The notes beneath the pieces are model-generated. The model did no database searches and was not told the DNA's origin. It worked only from the letters and a program-made list of their open reading frames with translations. From Natronosporangium sp035305625 (GTDB taxonomy: Bacteria; Actinomycetota; Actinomycetes; Mycobacteriales; Micromonosporaceae): a stretch of 64,000 nt of DNA. Shown here one piece after another: positions 27,275-35,825 of the stretch (the first letter of the stretch is position 1; the number at the start of each line of letters is the position of its first letter). The stretch covers positions 1 through 64,000 of the forward strand of contig CAWEKD010000005.1 of the NCBI GenBank assembly GCA_963809545.1, written 5' to 3'. A program made the position numbers and the translations under genes.

Positions 27275-28090
27275 TTAGGACCGGCCTCCGTCCGGGGTGT
27301 TGTCACTGGCCCGGATGAACTCCACCGCCTCGTCCACATCGTCGGTGACGTGCATCAGGGCCAGATCCTCCTGGTTGATCTTGCCTTCCCGGCACATGGT
27401 GTCCCGCAGCCAGTCCAACAGGCCGCGCCAGTACGCCTGCCCCATCAGCACCACCGGGAACCGGACCACCTTGCGGGTCTGCACCAGGGTGAGCGCCTCG
27501 AACAGTTCGTCCAGGGTGCCGTAACCGCCCGGCAACACGACGAATGCCCGGGCGTACTTGACGAACATGGTCTTGCGGACGAAGAAGTACCGGAACCCGA
27601 TGGCGATCTCACACCATTGGTTGAGCCGCTGCTCGTACGGCAGTTCGATGCCCAGCCCGACCGACAATCCTCCCGCCTCGGTGGCGCCCTGGTTGGCCGC
27701 CTCCATCACCCCGGGCCCACCCCCGGTGATCACGGCGTAACCGGCCCGCGCCAGAGCCTGGCCGAGTCGCCGGGCCATGTCCCACTCTGGAGCGTCCGGT
27801 TTACTCCGGGCCGAGCCGAACACGCTCACCGCGGGGGGAAGCTCCGCCAGGGTGTCGAATCCGTCCACGAACTCCGACAGGATTCGCAGGGCGCGCCAGG
27901 ATTCCCGGCTGCGCCACTCCTCCCGCGCGCGGGAGTCCAGCAAGCTCTGGTCAGCGGTGGTGGTAGGGATCGCCGGACCCCTGGTGGTAGGGATCGCCGG
28001 ACCCCGCAGGATCACCGGGCCAACGATCCGTTCCTCGCCGCCCGGCTTGTCGCTGCGCTCCACGACATTCACCCCCAGGTTTTCCGGCAT
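27275..28090 (-). CDS. LOG family (TIGR00730) Rossmann-fold protein
   Basis: A 271-residue LOG-family protein. SVFGSAR, GGGPGVMEAANQGA and the PGGYGTLDE phosphoribohydrolase motif are all present. Some LOG proteins release cytokinin bases from nucleotides; bacterial homologues also act on AMP-like nucleotides. The N-terminal 45 residues are atypical and contain the octapeptide RGPAIPTT twice in tandem. It precedes adnA on the same strand with 48 bases between. Confidence 0.87.
   Translation of the reverse strand: MPENLGVNVVERSDKPGGEERIVGPVILRGPAIPTTRGPAIPTTTADQSLLDSRAREEWRSRESWRALRILSEFVDGFDTLAELPPAVSVFGSARSKPDAPEWDMARRLGQALARAGYAVITGGGPGVMEAANQGATEAGGLSVGLGIELPYEQRLNQWCEIAIGFRYFFVRKTMFVKYARAFVVLPGGYGTLDELFEALTLVQTRKVVRFPVVLMGQAYWRGLLDWLRDTMCREGKINQEDLALMHVTDDVDEAVEFIRASDNTPDGGRS
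27958..28005 (+). repeat. 24-base tandem duplication inside the LOG gene
   Basis: The unit at 27958-27981 is repeated exactly at 27982-28005. Being a multiple of three it adds eight residues (RGPAIPTT) in frame near the N-terminus and leaves the conserved domain unchanged. Confidence 0.9.
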
Positions 28091-28169
28091 GGTGCAACCG
28101 ATCGCGCGGTCACCGCGTCTTTACTAACACATACGCGGTATGCGACGGCTGCTTGGGGAGGTAACGCGC

Positions 28170-28367
28170 ATGATGACCCGCCACTCGCTCACCCGCGTCC
28201 GCCGGCAAATGCAGCAGCGGATCCGGCTGACGCTGGTGCAGCGCCGGGTCGACGCCCAACTCGCCGCGACGCCGCCTCCGGAGTCCCCCGCGGAGTCACC
28301 CCCCGCCGCCGACTCCGCCCGCGAGTCGTCGGCGCCGACGGCGGAAGAGCGCCCGCACGCCGCCTAA
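28170..28367 (+). CDS. Small basic-then-Pro/Ser-rich hypothetical protein
   Basis: A 65-residue protein starting MMTRHSLTRVRRQMQQRIRL, an amphipathic Arg-rich helix, followed by a Pro/Ala/Glu/Ser-rich disordered tail. GGGGAGG lies 8 bases before ATG 28170, so translation is credible. It is divergent from the LOG gene and its stop overlaps the dapE stop by a few bases. I do not recognise the family. Confidence 0.55.
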   Translation: MMTRHSLTRVRRQMQQRIRLTLVQRRVDAQLAATPPPESPAESPPAADSARESSAPTAEERPHAA

Positions 28368-29437
28368 CCCGCGGCCAACCAGCGCCGGAGCACCGCCGCT
28401 CCCTCGCGGATCTTCGGGATCTCCACCCGCTCATCCCGGGTATGGGCGAGGAACGGATCCCCCGGCCCGTAGTTCAACGCCGGAATCCCGAGCGCGGCGA
28501 ACCGGGACACATCCGTCCAACCCAGCTTGCCGACCGGGGGCTGCCCCACCGCCTGCAGGAATTCCGCCGCGGGCGGGGCGGTCAGCCCCGGCATCGCCCC
28601 CGGCGCGGCGTCTACGAGCCGCACCTCGTACCCCCGGAACACCTCTTCCACGTGCGCCACCGCCTGGTCGATGGTGCGGTCCGGGGCGAATCGGTAGTTC
28701 ACCTCGATCTCGCACTCGTCCGGGATCACGTTGCCGGCCACCCCGCCGCTGATCCGGACCGCGTTGAGCCCCTCTCGGTACTGGCAGCCATCAATCTCTA
28801 CCCGGCGCGCCTGATACCGGGTCAAGCGCGCCAGCACCACTTCGGCGGCGTGGATGGCGTTCACCCCGCGCCAGGCGCGGGCCGAGTGGGCCCGCACCCC
28901 GGTGGTGCGCACCACCGCCCGCAGCGTGCCCTGACAGCCCGCCTCCACCACCCCATAGGTCGGTTCCAGCAGCACCGCGAAGTCCGCCTCCAGCCACTCC
29001 GGGTGCGCGGCGGCCACCAGCTTCAGGCCGTTCCGGTCCGAACTGACCTCTTCACACTCGTAGAAGAGGTAGGTCACGTCGTATCGGGGCTCCGGCACGG
29101 TCAGCGCCAGGTGCAACGCCAACGCCACCCCGGACTTCATGTCCGAGGTGCCGCACCCGTACATCAGATCGCCCTCGATCCGGGCGGGCAGATTGTCCGC
29201 CACCGGCACGGTGTCCAGATGCCCCGCCAACACCACCCGCCGGGAGCGGCCCAGCTCGGTGCGGGCCATCACGGTGTGCTGATGCCGCTCCACCCGTAGG
29301 TGCGCGGCCTGCCGCAACACCTCCTCCACACAGTCGGCGATCTGCTTCTCGTTGCCGGAAACCGACTCGATGTCCACCAAGGCCCGGGTCAGGGTCACTG
29401 GATCGGACACCACCGTCGGGGTCAGCGGGTTCGTCAT
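28364..29437 (-). CDS. dapE: Succinyl-diaminopimelate desuccinylase
   Basis: M20 metallopeptidase of about 357 residues. Metal-binding blocks are LAGHLDTVP, GCGTSDMKSG, YECEEV and, near the end, LAHTRDE. DapE removes succinate from N-succinyl-LL-diaminopimelate in lysine and peptidoglycan-precursor synthesis. ATG 29437 is chosen; an upstream ATG at 29470 would add eleven atypical residues. It is divergent from dapD, so the two steps of the succinylase branch sit side by side. Confidence 0.9.
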   Translation of the reverse strand: MTNPLTPTVVSDPVTLTRALVDIESVSGNEKQIADCVEEVLRQAAHLRVERHQHTVMARTELGRSRRVVLAGHLDTVPVADNLPARIEGDLMYGCGTSDMKSGVALALHLALTVPEPRYDVTYLFYECEEVSSDRNGLKLVAAAHPEWLEADFAVLLEPTYGVVEAGCQGTLRAVVRTTGVRAHSARAWRGVNAIHAAEVVLARLTRYQARRVEIDGCQYREGLNAVRISGGVAGNVIPDECEIEVNYRFAPDRTIDQAVAHVEEVFRGYEVRLVDAAPGAMPGLTAPPAAEFLQAVGQPPVGKLGWTDVSRFAALGIPALNYGPGDPFLAHTRDERVEIPKIREGAAVLRRWLAAG

Positions 29438-29505
29438 GGTAACCCACGGTAGCCTGACCGCCGACGGCAATCCTCGCCCGGCACGGAAGGATCTGGACCT
29501 CGACC

Positions 29506-30468
29506 ATGAGTTCGCATCTGAGTTCTCCGGCCTGGGGGGTCGGCCTGGCCACGGTGACCGACGCCGGCCTCACCCTGGACTGCTGGTTCCCCGGCGACGC
29601 GCTCGGGCTCGGCTCGGCGAGTGAAGAGGATCTGGCCGCCCGGGCCGAGGCGGTGGGGCTGGCACGCACGACCGGACCCGGCGCCCTGCCGGGGCTACGG
29701 GTGGAGCCGGTACGGGTACGGATCGGGTCGCTCGCCGACCCGCCGAAGGATGCCGCCGACGCGTACCTGCGGCTGCACCTGCTCTCCCACCGGCTGATCC
29801 GCCCCCACCAGGCCAACCTGGACGGGATCTTCGGGCTGCTGGCCACCGTGGCCTGGACCTCGGCCGGCCCCTGCCCGCCCGAGCGCGTGGATGAACTGCG
29901 GCTCAAGGAGCGGGCGCAGGGCCGCCACCTGGCGGTGTACGGGGTGGACAAGTTCCCCCGCATGACCGACTACGTGGTACCCGACGGGGTCCGCATCGCC
30001 GACGCCGACCGGGTCCGGCTGGGTGCCCACCTCGCCCCCGGCACCACGGTCATGCACGAGGGGTTCGTCAACTTCAACGCCGGTACGCTCGGCTCCTCCA
30101 TGGTGGAGGGGCGGATCTCAGCCGGAGTGGTGGTGGGCGACGGCTCCGACATCGGCGGAGGCGCCTCCATCATGGGCACCCTGTCCGGTGGCGGCACGGA
30201 GGTGATCCGGGTCGGGCAGCGCTGCCTGATCGGCGCCAACGCCGGGATCGGGATCTCCCTGGGCGACGACTGCATGGTGGAGGCCGGCTGCTACGTCACC
30301 GCCGGCTCGAAGGTGACCATGCCGGACGGGTCGGTGGTGAAGGCGCGGGAGCTGTCCGGCGCCTCCAACCTGCTGCTGTGGCGCAACTCGGTCACCGGTG
30401 CGCTGGAGGCCCGCCCCCGGTCCGGGACCGGGATCGCCCTCAACCCGGAGCTGCACCAGCACAACTGA
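29506..30468 (+). CDS. dapD: Tetrahydrodipicolinate N-succinyltransferase
   Basis: A 320-residue actinobacterial DapD. The left-handed parallel beta-helix is visible as hexapeptide repeats (RVRLGAHLAPGTTVMHEGFVNFNAGT, VGDGSDIGGGASIMGTLSGG, CLIGANAGIGISLGDDCMVEAG). It transfers succinate from succinyl-CoA in the diaminopimelate pathway. The N-terminal domain (1-150) is of the long actinobacterial type. It is head-to-head with dapE. Confidence 0.92.
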   Translation: MSSHLSSPAWGVGLATVTDAGLTLDCWFPGDALGLGSASEEDLAARAEAVGLARTTGPGALPGLRVEPVRVRIGSLADPPKDAADAYLRLHLLSHRLIRPHQANLDGIFGLLATVAWTSAGPCPPERVDELRLKERAQGRHLAVYGVDKFPRMTDYVVPDGVRIADADRVRLGAHLAPGTTVMHEGFVNFNAGTLGSSMVEGRISAGVVVGDGSDIGGGASIMGTLSGGGTEVIRVGQRCLIGANAGIGISLGDDCMVEAGCYVTAGSKVTMPDGSVVKARELSGASNLLLWRNSVTGALEARPRSGTGIALNPELHQHN

Positions 30469-30495
30469 CGCCGGCGCCGCCACCCCCGCCCGGCC

Positions 30496-31182
30496 TCAGG
30501 TGAGCTGGACGATCAGGTCGGCCCGGTGGCGGGTGGTGGCGATCAACTCGGCGTTGCGCTGGTCGCTGCCTCGGGCGCGGGCGGCCGCCTCCGCTCGGGA
30601 GCGGCCGTGGGCGACGTGCCGGGCGATCAACCGGTCCAGCCGCACCTGCTCGTCCCGCTCCAGGTACCAGACCTCGTCCAGCAGCGCGCGCACCTCGCCC
30701 CAGGGCGCCGCCGGCACCAGCAGATAGTTGCCCTCGGTCACCACCAGCGGGAGCTCCGGCGGGACCGGGATGGCACCGGCGATCGGCTCCTCCAGCCCGC
30801 GGTCGAACCGGGGGGCGTACACGGTCTCCGGGGCGGGGTGCCGCAGCCGGCGCAGCAGCGCGACGTAGCCGGCGGCGTCGAAGGTGTCCGGGGCGCCCTT
30901 GCGGGCATGGCGGCCGAGCCGGTGCAGCTCCGCCTCGGCCAGGTGGAATCCGTCCATCGGCACCAGCACCGCCGCGCCCGCCAAGGCCGCGACCAGCCGC
31001 GCCGCCACAGTCGACTTCCCGACCCCGGGCGCGCCGGCCAGCCCGAGCAGCCGCCGCCGTCCCTGGGCCAGCAGTCGACGTGCCCGCGCCACCAGCGCGG
31101 AGAGGTCTGCCTCCGGCACGCGCAGTACCGGGGGCGCGGACGCGGATCGGCGGCGCGGGGCGCCGGGAGCGGCCGTGGTCAC
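30496..31182 (-). CDS. Uridine-kinase-like nucleoside/nucleotide kinase family protein
   Basis: A 228-residue P-loop kinase with GLAGAPGVGKST (Walker A), MDGFHLAEAEL and a family block RKGAPDTFDAAGYVALLRRLR. VVTEGNYLLV is the Walker B-like strand. It resembles the panK/uridine-kinase superfamily; the substrate cannot be told. It overlaps dapC by a few bases on the same strand, suggesting co-transcription. Confidence 0.82.
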   Translation of the reverse strand: MTTAAPGAPRRRSASAPPVLRVPEADLSALVARARRLLAQGRRRLLGLAGAPGVGKSTVAARLVAALAGAAVLVPMDGFHLAEAELHRLGRHARKGAPDTFDAAGYVALLRRLRHPAPETVYAPRFDRGLEEPIAGAIPVPPELPLVVTEGNYLLVPAAPWGEVRALLDEVWYLERDEQVRLDRLIARHVAHGRSRAEAAARARGSDQRNAELIATTRHRADLIVQLT

Positions 31183-32288
31183 CCGGCCAACCGGGCGACC
31201 GCGGCGGTCACCCGGTCATCGGTGGCGGTCAACGCCACCCGGACGTGCTGCCGGCCGGCGGGGCCGTAGAAGTCGCCGGGAGCGACCAGGATGCCCCGTT
31301 CGGCGAACCAGTCCACAGTCGACCAGCAGTCCTCGCCCCGGGTCACCCACAGATACAGCCCCGCCTCGGAATGCTCCACGGTGAATCCGGCCCCGGTCAG
31401 CGCGGCGCGCAACCGGTCCCGGCGGGCGGCGTACCGCTGCCGCTGCTCCGCGGCGTGCCCGTGGTCGGTCAGCGCCGCCACCATCGCCGCCTGCACCGGC
31501 GCGGGCACGATCATCCCGGCGTGCTTACGCACCTCCAGCAACCCGCCGACCAGGTCCGGGTCCCCGGCCACGAACCCGGCGCGGTAGCCGGCCAGGTTGG
31601 ACCGTTTGGACAGCGAGTGCACCGCCAGCACCCGCTCGTAGGAGCCGTCGCAGACCTCCAGGACCGATACCGGCTCGGCGTCCCAGCCCAGCGACAGGTA
31701 GCACTCGTCGCTGGCCAGCACCGCGCCGCGCTCCCGCGCCCAGTCGACCATCTTGCGCAGGTGCTCGGCGGGTAGTACCCGGCCGGTGGGGTTGGCCGGC
31801 GAGTTCACCCACACCAACCGCACCCGGGAGGAGGGGCCGACCGCGGTCAGCGAGTCGGACCGGACCACCGTGGCGCCGGCCAGTTGCGCCCCCACCTCGT
31901 AGGTGGGGTAGCAGACGCTCGGGATCACGACGATGTCCCCCGGCCCCAGCCCCAGCAGGGTCGGCAGCCACGCGACCAACTCCTTGGAGCCCACCGTCGG
32001 CAGCACCGCCAGCGACTCCGGGTCGATCCGGCAGGTGTCGGCCAACCAGCCCCGGATCGCGGCCTGCAACTCGGAGGACCCGGCCGTCCGCGGGTAGCCG
32101 GGGGCGTCGGCGGCGGCCGCGAGCGCGCGCCGGATCCGCTCCGGCACCGGGTCCACCGGGGTGCCGACCGACAGGTCCACCAGGCCATCCGGGTGGGCCG
32201 TCGCCCGCGCCCGGGCCGGCGCGAGCCGATCCCAGGGGAAGTCGGGCAGCCCGGCCACCCGGGTGGGGCGGGCGGGGTCAGTGGTCAC
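31179..32288 (-). CDS. dapC: Succinyldiaminopimelate transaminase
   Basis: A 369-residue fold-type I aminotransferase. PLP-site blocks are VWVNSPANPTGR, SDECYLSLGW and VHSLSKRSNLAGYRAGF with the Schiff-base lysine in SLSKRSN. In actinobacteria this gene next to fdxA encodes DapC, which transaminates N-succinyl-2-amino-6-ketopimelate. Together with dapD and dapE nearby this makes three consecutive steps of the lysine pathway. The start GTG lies 10 bases after fdxA. Confidence 0.88.
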   Translation of the reverse strand: MTTDPARPTRVAGLPDFPWDRLAPARARATAHPDGLVDLSVGTPVDPVPERIRRALAAAADAPGYPRTAGSSELQAAIRGWLADTCRIDPESLAVLPTVGSKELVAWLPTLLGLGPGDIVVIPSVCYPTYEVGAQLAGATVVRSDSLTAVGPSSRVRLVWVNSPANPTGRVLPAEHLRKMVDWARERGAVLASDECYLSLGWDAEPVSVLEVCDGSYERVLAVHSLSKRSNLAGYRAGFVAGDPDLVGGLLEVRKHAGMIVPAPVQAAMVAALTDHGHAAEQRQRYAARRDRLRAALTGAGFTVEHSEAGLYLWVTRGEDCWSTVDWFAERGILVAPGDFYGPAGRQHVRVALTATDDRVTAAVARLAG

Positions 32289-32297
32289 CGTGGTGAC

Positions 32298-32624
32298 TCA
32301 GTGCTCGGTCTGTCGGGGCGGCAACGCCGCCACCACCGGAGCGTCCTTGTTGATCTTGCCGATCTTGGCCGCACCGCCGGGTGAGCCGAGGTCGTCGAAG
32401 AACTCGTAGTTCGCCGCCACGTAGTCCTTCCACTGCTCCGGCACGTCGTCCTCGTAGAAGATCGCCTCTACCGGGCAGACCGGTTCACATGCCCCGCAGT
32501 CCACACACTCGTCAGGGTGGATGTACAGCATCCGGTTGCCTTCGTAGATGCAGTCGACCGGGCACTCCTCGATGCATGCCTTGTCGAGCACATCCACGCA
32601 CGGCTCAGCGATGATGTAGGTCAC
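32298..32624 (-). CDS. fdxA: 7Fe (3Fe-4S/4Fe-4S) ferredoxin FdxA
   Basis: A 108-residue ferredoxin. CVDVLDKACIEECPVDC carries ligands of the 3Fe-4S cluster and one of the other, and CVDCGACEPVCP the 4Fe-4S binding motif. The C-terminal extension (DVPEQWKDYVAANYEFFDDLG) is typical of actinobacterial FdxA. Start GTG 32624 follows GGAAGGA by 7 bases. It is a cytoplasmic electron carrier; the fdxA-dapC pair is conserved in actinobacteria. Confidence 0.93.
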   Translation of the reverse strand: MTYIIAEPCVDVLDKACIEECPVDCIYEGNRMLYIHPDECVDCGACEPVCPVEAIFYEDDVPEQWKDYVAANYEFFDDLGSPGGAAKIGKINKDAPVVAALPPRQTEH

Positions 32625-32705
32625 TGATCGTCCTTCCAGACGTGCCTCACCGCGATCTCCCGCGGCCAGGTCCAGCCTAATATCCCGTTCCGGAGGGGGT
32701 CCGAC

Positions 32706-32924
32706 GTGCTCGTGCCTCAGGATATCGGTCACCGGGTGGTGGTACGGCGGGTCGTGGGGATCCGCCACGGCCGACCGGTGTTCTCCGACCTGATCGGGGA
32801 ACTGACCAGGTTGACCGACACACAGTTGACCGTGGCCACGCGCCGGGGGGAGGTGACGGTCGAACGGGACGCCGTGGTGGCCGCTAAACGAATCCCCCCG
32901 CGCCCCCACATTCCTCCCCGGTAG
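32706..32924 (+). CDS. Small SH3-like domain protein (resembles N-terminus of some GNAT acetyltransferases)
   Basis: A 72-residue protein. The stretch DIGHRVVVRRVVGIRHGRPVFSDLIGELTRL followed by a short beta-rich half resembles the SH3-like N-terminal domain of actinobacterial GNAT proteins, here without the acetyltransferase. GGAGGGG precedes GTG 32706. It is divergent from fdxA. Whether the stand-alone form is functional is unknown. Confidence 0.6.
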   Translation: MLVPQDIGHRVVVRRVVGIRHGRPVFSDLIGELTRLTDTQLTVATRRGEVTVERDAVVAAKRIPPRPHIPPR

Positions 32925-33009
32925 CCCCCTAGCGCGAAATTTTCGCATTAAGGATTTATCCACTAATTGTCCGCTTATTTACTTGTTGCGGCTACCCGAT
33001 TGGGTTTGA
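32925..33009. promoter_or_regulatory. AT-rich promoter region of the phosphatase gene with near-palindrome
   Basis: The 85 bases between the small SH3-like gene and the phosphatase gene are AT-rich against a GC background. They contain GCGAAATTTTCGC at 32934-32946, which is symmetrical except for its centre and looks like an operator or a hairpin. Confidence 0.4.
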
Positions 33010-34281
33010 ATGGCTCGAGTGAGCGCAAACCCCCGGAACCGGGATGAACGGTTGCGCCGGATCGAGGCGGTGACCGACACCGCCCTGGCCCGCCTGACCC
33101 TGGACGACCTCCTGGTGGCGCTGCTGAAACGGGTGGGTGACCTGCTGGAAGCGGACACCGCCTCCGTACTGCTCCTGGACGAACCCGCGGGCCAACTGGT
33201 GGTGACCGCCTCCCAGGGGCTGGAAGCGGGGGCCACCCAAGGGTTCCGCCTACCGGTCGGCGAAGGCTTCTCCGGTCGGATCGCGGCGGAGCAGCAACCG
33301 GTCATCCTCACCGAGGATCAGATCGACGCCGCCACCGTCCGCAACCCGGCGCTGCGGGAGAAGGGCCTCCAGTCCCTGCTGGGGGTCCCCCTGATCGCCA
33401 GCGGTTCGCTGGTCGGGGTGATGCACGTCGGCAGCCTCCGCCCCCGCCAGTTCTCCCAGGACGACGCCGAGTTGCTGCAGCGGGTCGCGGACCGGGTCGC
33501 GCTGGCGGTGACGGCCCGCCGGAGCGAGATGGAGCGGAACGCGGTGGTGACACTGCAGCACGCGTTCCTGCCGGCCCAGCTGCCCTCCCTCCCCGCGTTC
33601 GAATTCGCTGCCCGGTACATCCCGGGGGCGGAGCTGGACGTGGGTGGGGACTGGTATGACGTGTTCACCCTCCCCGATGGCCAGCTGGGGGTGGTGATCG
33701 GGGACGTGGTCGGCCGGGGGCTGCGCGCCGCAGTGATCATGAGTCGGCTGCGGGACGTGCTCCGCGCGTACGCCCTGGAGTACGACGACCCCGCGACGGT
33801 CCTGGCCCACCTCGACCAGATGACCCAGCGCTTCGAACCGGAGGTCCTGGCCACCGTGCTGTACGCGATCGTGGACCCGGAGCGGCACGCCGCCCGCATC
33901 TCGGTGGCCGGACACCCACCCCCCATGTACGCCCCGCCGGACCGGTCCGCCCAGCTCCTGCCACTGCGACCGGACCCCCCGCTGGGTGCCTTCCCGGAGG
34001 TAGTCCGGCACACCGAGCCGATGTCCCTGCCCGTGGGCTCCCTGCTGTTCCTCTACACCGACGGGCTGGTGGAGCGCCGCCACCGCTCACTGACCGCCGG
34101 ACTAGCCTTGCTGAGCGCCGCGATCGACCCGAGTTCCGCGGAGGAGGCCTGCTCCTCCGCGCTGCGCAAAGTGGTCGGTGACGAGTCGGTGGAGGACGAC
34201 ATCGCGGTCCTGGCGCTGCGGCACCGACCGGTCGAGGTCCCGCCCGCTCCCACGAACCCCCGTCCCGCCGCCGCGGTCTGA
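33010..34281 (+). CDS. GAF-domain PP2C-type serine phosphatase (SpoIIE/RsbU family)
   Basis: A 423-residue protein with an N-terminal GAF sensor (about 20-165) and a SpoIIE-type phosphatase domain (about 185-405). Metal-binding blocks are ELDVGGDWYDVF, VIGDVVGRG and the DESVEDDIAVLAL aspartates. Such phosphatases dephosphorylate anti-anti-sigma factors in partner-switching pathways. No anti-sigma or STAS gene is adjacent, so the partner is elsewhere. There is no transmembrane segment, hence a cytoplasmic sensor. Confidence 0.9.
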   Translation: MARVSANPRNRDERLRRIEAVTDTALARLTLDDLLVALLKRVGDLLEADTASVLLLDEPAGQLVVTASQGLEAGATQGFRLPVGEGFSGRIAAEQQPVILTEDQIDAATVRNPALREKGLQSLLGVPLIASGSLVGVMHVGSLRPRQFSQDDAELLQRVADRVALAVTARRSEMERNAVVTLQHAFLPAQLPSLPAFEFAARYIPGAELDVGGDWYDVFTLPDGQLGVVIGDVVGRGLRAAVIMSRLRDVLRAYALEYDDPATVLAHLDQMTQRFEPEVLATVLYAIVDPERHAARISVAGHPPPMYAPPDRSAQLLPLRPDPPLGAFPEVVRHTEPMSLPVGSLLFLYTDGLVERRHRSLTAGLALLSAAIDPSSAEEACSSALRKVVGDESVEDDIAVLALRHRPVEVPPAPTNPRPAAAV

Positions 34282-34307
34282 GGACGAGCCGCCCCTCCCG
34301 CGGCCGG

Positions 34308-35042
34308 TCATGGATCCGCGCGTACGAAACGAACCCAGGCACCGACCCCGACAGCGACCGTCCACACCAGTAAGACCAGGCCCCCGGTGGCGGCGGTGAG
34401 CACCGGATCGGTCGGGGCGTAGAGTTGGCTGCCCGCCCGGTCGGGGAGCCACCGGGCGTGTGCGGTCACCGCGGCCAGCAGCGGTGAGCCGATCAGGACG
34501 AGACTGAGCACCCCGACCAGCACCGGGATCAGATGGCGCACGAGCAGCGCCACCGCATAGGAGAGCAGCCCGATCAGGGCGAGGTAGGCGGTGGCCCCGA
34601 GGAGCGCCCCTCCTCCCCCGCCGCCGGCCGCCGGGGGCGCACCCGCGCGCCACCAGGTGAGCGCGGCCGCGGCCGCGCCGGCTCCGGTGGCCGCCGCCGC
34701 GGTGAGAGTCACCGCCGTGGCCGCCGCGACGCTCTTCGCCGCCACCAGCAGCCCCCGCTCCGGTACGGCGGTGAGGGTGGCCCGGATCTGACCATCCGCA
34801 TACTCGTGCGCGGCGGGCAAGCTGCCGAGCAGCACCAGCCCGGCTTGCACGTACGGCACCATCCGAAGTGTCACGTCGGTGACGGACTCCGCGGCCCCCG
34901 GGCCACCGTCCCCGGCGGCGAACGCCGCGGCGATCCCGGCGGCGGCCCCGACCGTGGCGACCGCGGTGAGGAGCACCGCGGGCAGGGTGCGGAGCTTGTC
35001 GAGCTCGGCCAGGATGACGTTTCCGACCCGCATGGCGGTCAC
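34308..35042 (-). CDS. ABC-2 type permease (second)
   Basis: A protein of 244 residues with about six hydrophobic segments (LLTAVATVGAAAGIAAAF, QAGLVLLGSLPAA, SVAAATAVTLTAAAATGAGA, AYLALIGLLSYAVALLV, PVLVGVLSLVLIGSPLLAAV, TGGLVLLVWTVAVGVGAWVRF). EYADGQIRATLTAVPER is the ABC-2 permease block. Start GTG 35042 overlaps the upstream permease stop (GTGA). The module probably exports a peptide antibiotic or lipid-like molecule and is divergent from a two-component system. Confidence 0.75.
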   Translation of the reverse strand: MTAMRVGNVILAELDKLRTLPAVLLTAVATVGAAAGIAAAFAAGDGGPGAAESVTDVTLRMVPYVQAGLVLLGSLPAAHEYADGQIRATLTAVPERGLLVAAKSVAAATAVTLTAAAATGAGAAAAALTWWRAGAPPAAGGGGGGALLGATAYLALIGLLSYAVALLVRHLIPVLVGVLSLVLIGSPLLAAVTAHARWLPDRAGSQLYAPTDPVLTAATGGLVLLVWTVAVGVGAWVRFVRADP

Positions 35043-35825
35043 GCATCCCGGCGGGAGAACACGGCTCCGGCGATCACCAGGAGGGCGAGGGTCCAGCCGC
35101 TCATCACGATGGCGCCCGGGTAGCGGCGCCAGCCCACCGTCGACTGTGTCCAAACCTCCGAACAGCCTCCGCCCGGCCAGGTCGGGCAGCCAGTGGGCGA
35201 GCGGGGTGAGCTTCGTCAGCAGCAGCGAGCCGGACACGAGCGTGCTGTTCATGATCAGCACGAGGAGCGGGAGGATGCCGCTGCGGGTCAGGACGGTGAC
35301 CGCGAAGGCGATGAGGCCGGTGAGCGTCGCGTAGAGCGTGCCCCCGAGGCAGCGGGTGACCGCGGCGGTGACGTGACGGTCTCCGCGCCGCCGCCGATGA
35401 CCAGCCGCGCCAGCCCGACCGTGACCAGCAGCGTGGCGGGGGCGACCACCATGACCCCCACGACCACGGTGATCGCCTTCGCGGCCAACACCTGGATCCG
35501 GTACGGCGTCACGGTGAGCGTCGTGGCGATCTGTCTGCCACCACCGGCATCGGCCTGTTGGCGGTGTACTCGCTGCTGATGACGACGACGCCGAGTACGA
35601 CCGCGCCGACCACGGTGAGCGGCATCGCGGCGTACGCGGTCTCGAACGGCGACGTAACCCCCAGCGCCTCCGCCCGCCCGTTCTCGAGCGCGGCCCGGGC
35701 CGCGACCGAGTTGAGGAGCGTGATCGCCAGCGCGACCCAGCAGCGCCACCGCCACCCCGCCCCAGACCGCGGGCAGGGTGACGGTCTTGTGCAGCTCCGC
35801 CGGCGAGAGTACGCCCGTACCTCAT
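35039..35825 (-). CDS. ABC-2 type permease (first), frame interrupted
   Basis: Pieces in three frames give a second ABC-2 permease: start MRYGRTLAGG, then ALAITLLNSVAARAAL, AMPLTVVGAVVLGVVVISSEYTANR, VGVMVVAPATLLVTVGLARLV, and a tail ending YPGAIVMSGWTLALLVIAGAV. Frame changes lie near 35,725, 35,545, 35,380 and 35,145. ATG 35825 overlaps the ATPase stop (ATGA). The same hydrophobic layout as the following gene indicates a paralogous pair. Confidence 0.7.

Noticed and set aside
25859..29299. A long plus-strand open frame of over 1,100 codons opposite adnA, the LOG gene and dapE
   Set aside because: It is antisense to three well-recognised genes, has no domain, and has the His/Arg/Pro/Gly-rich composition expected from GC-driven shadow frames.
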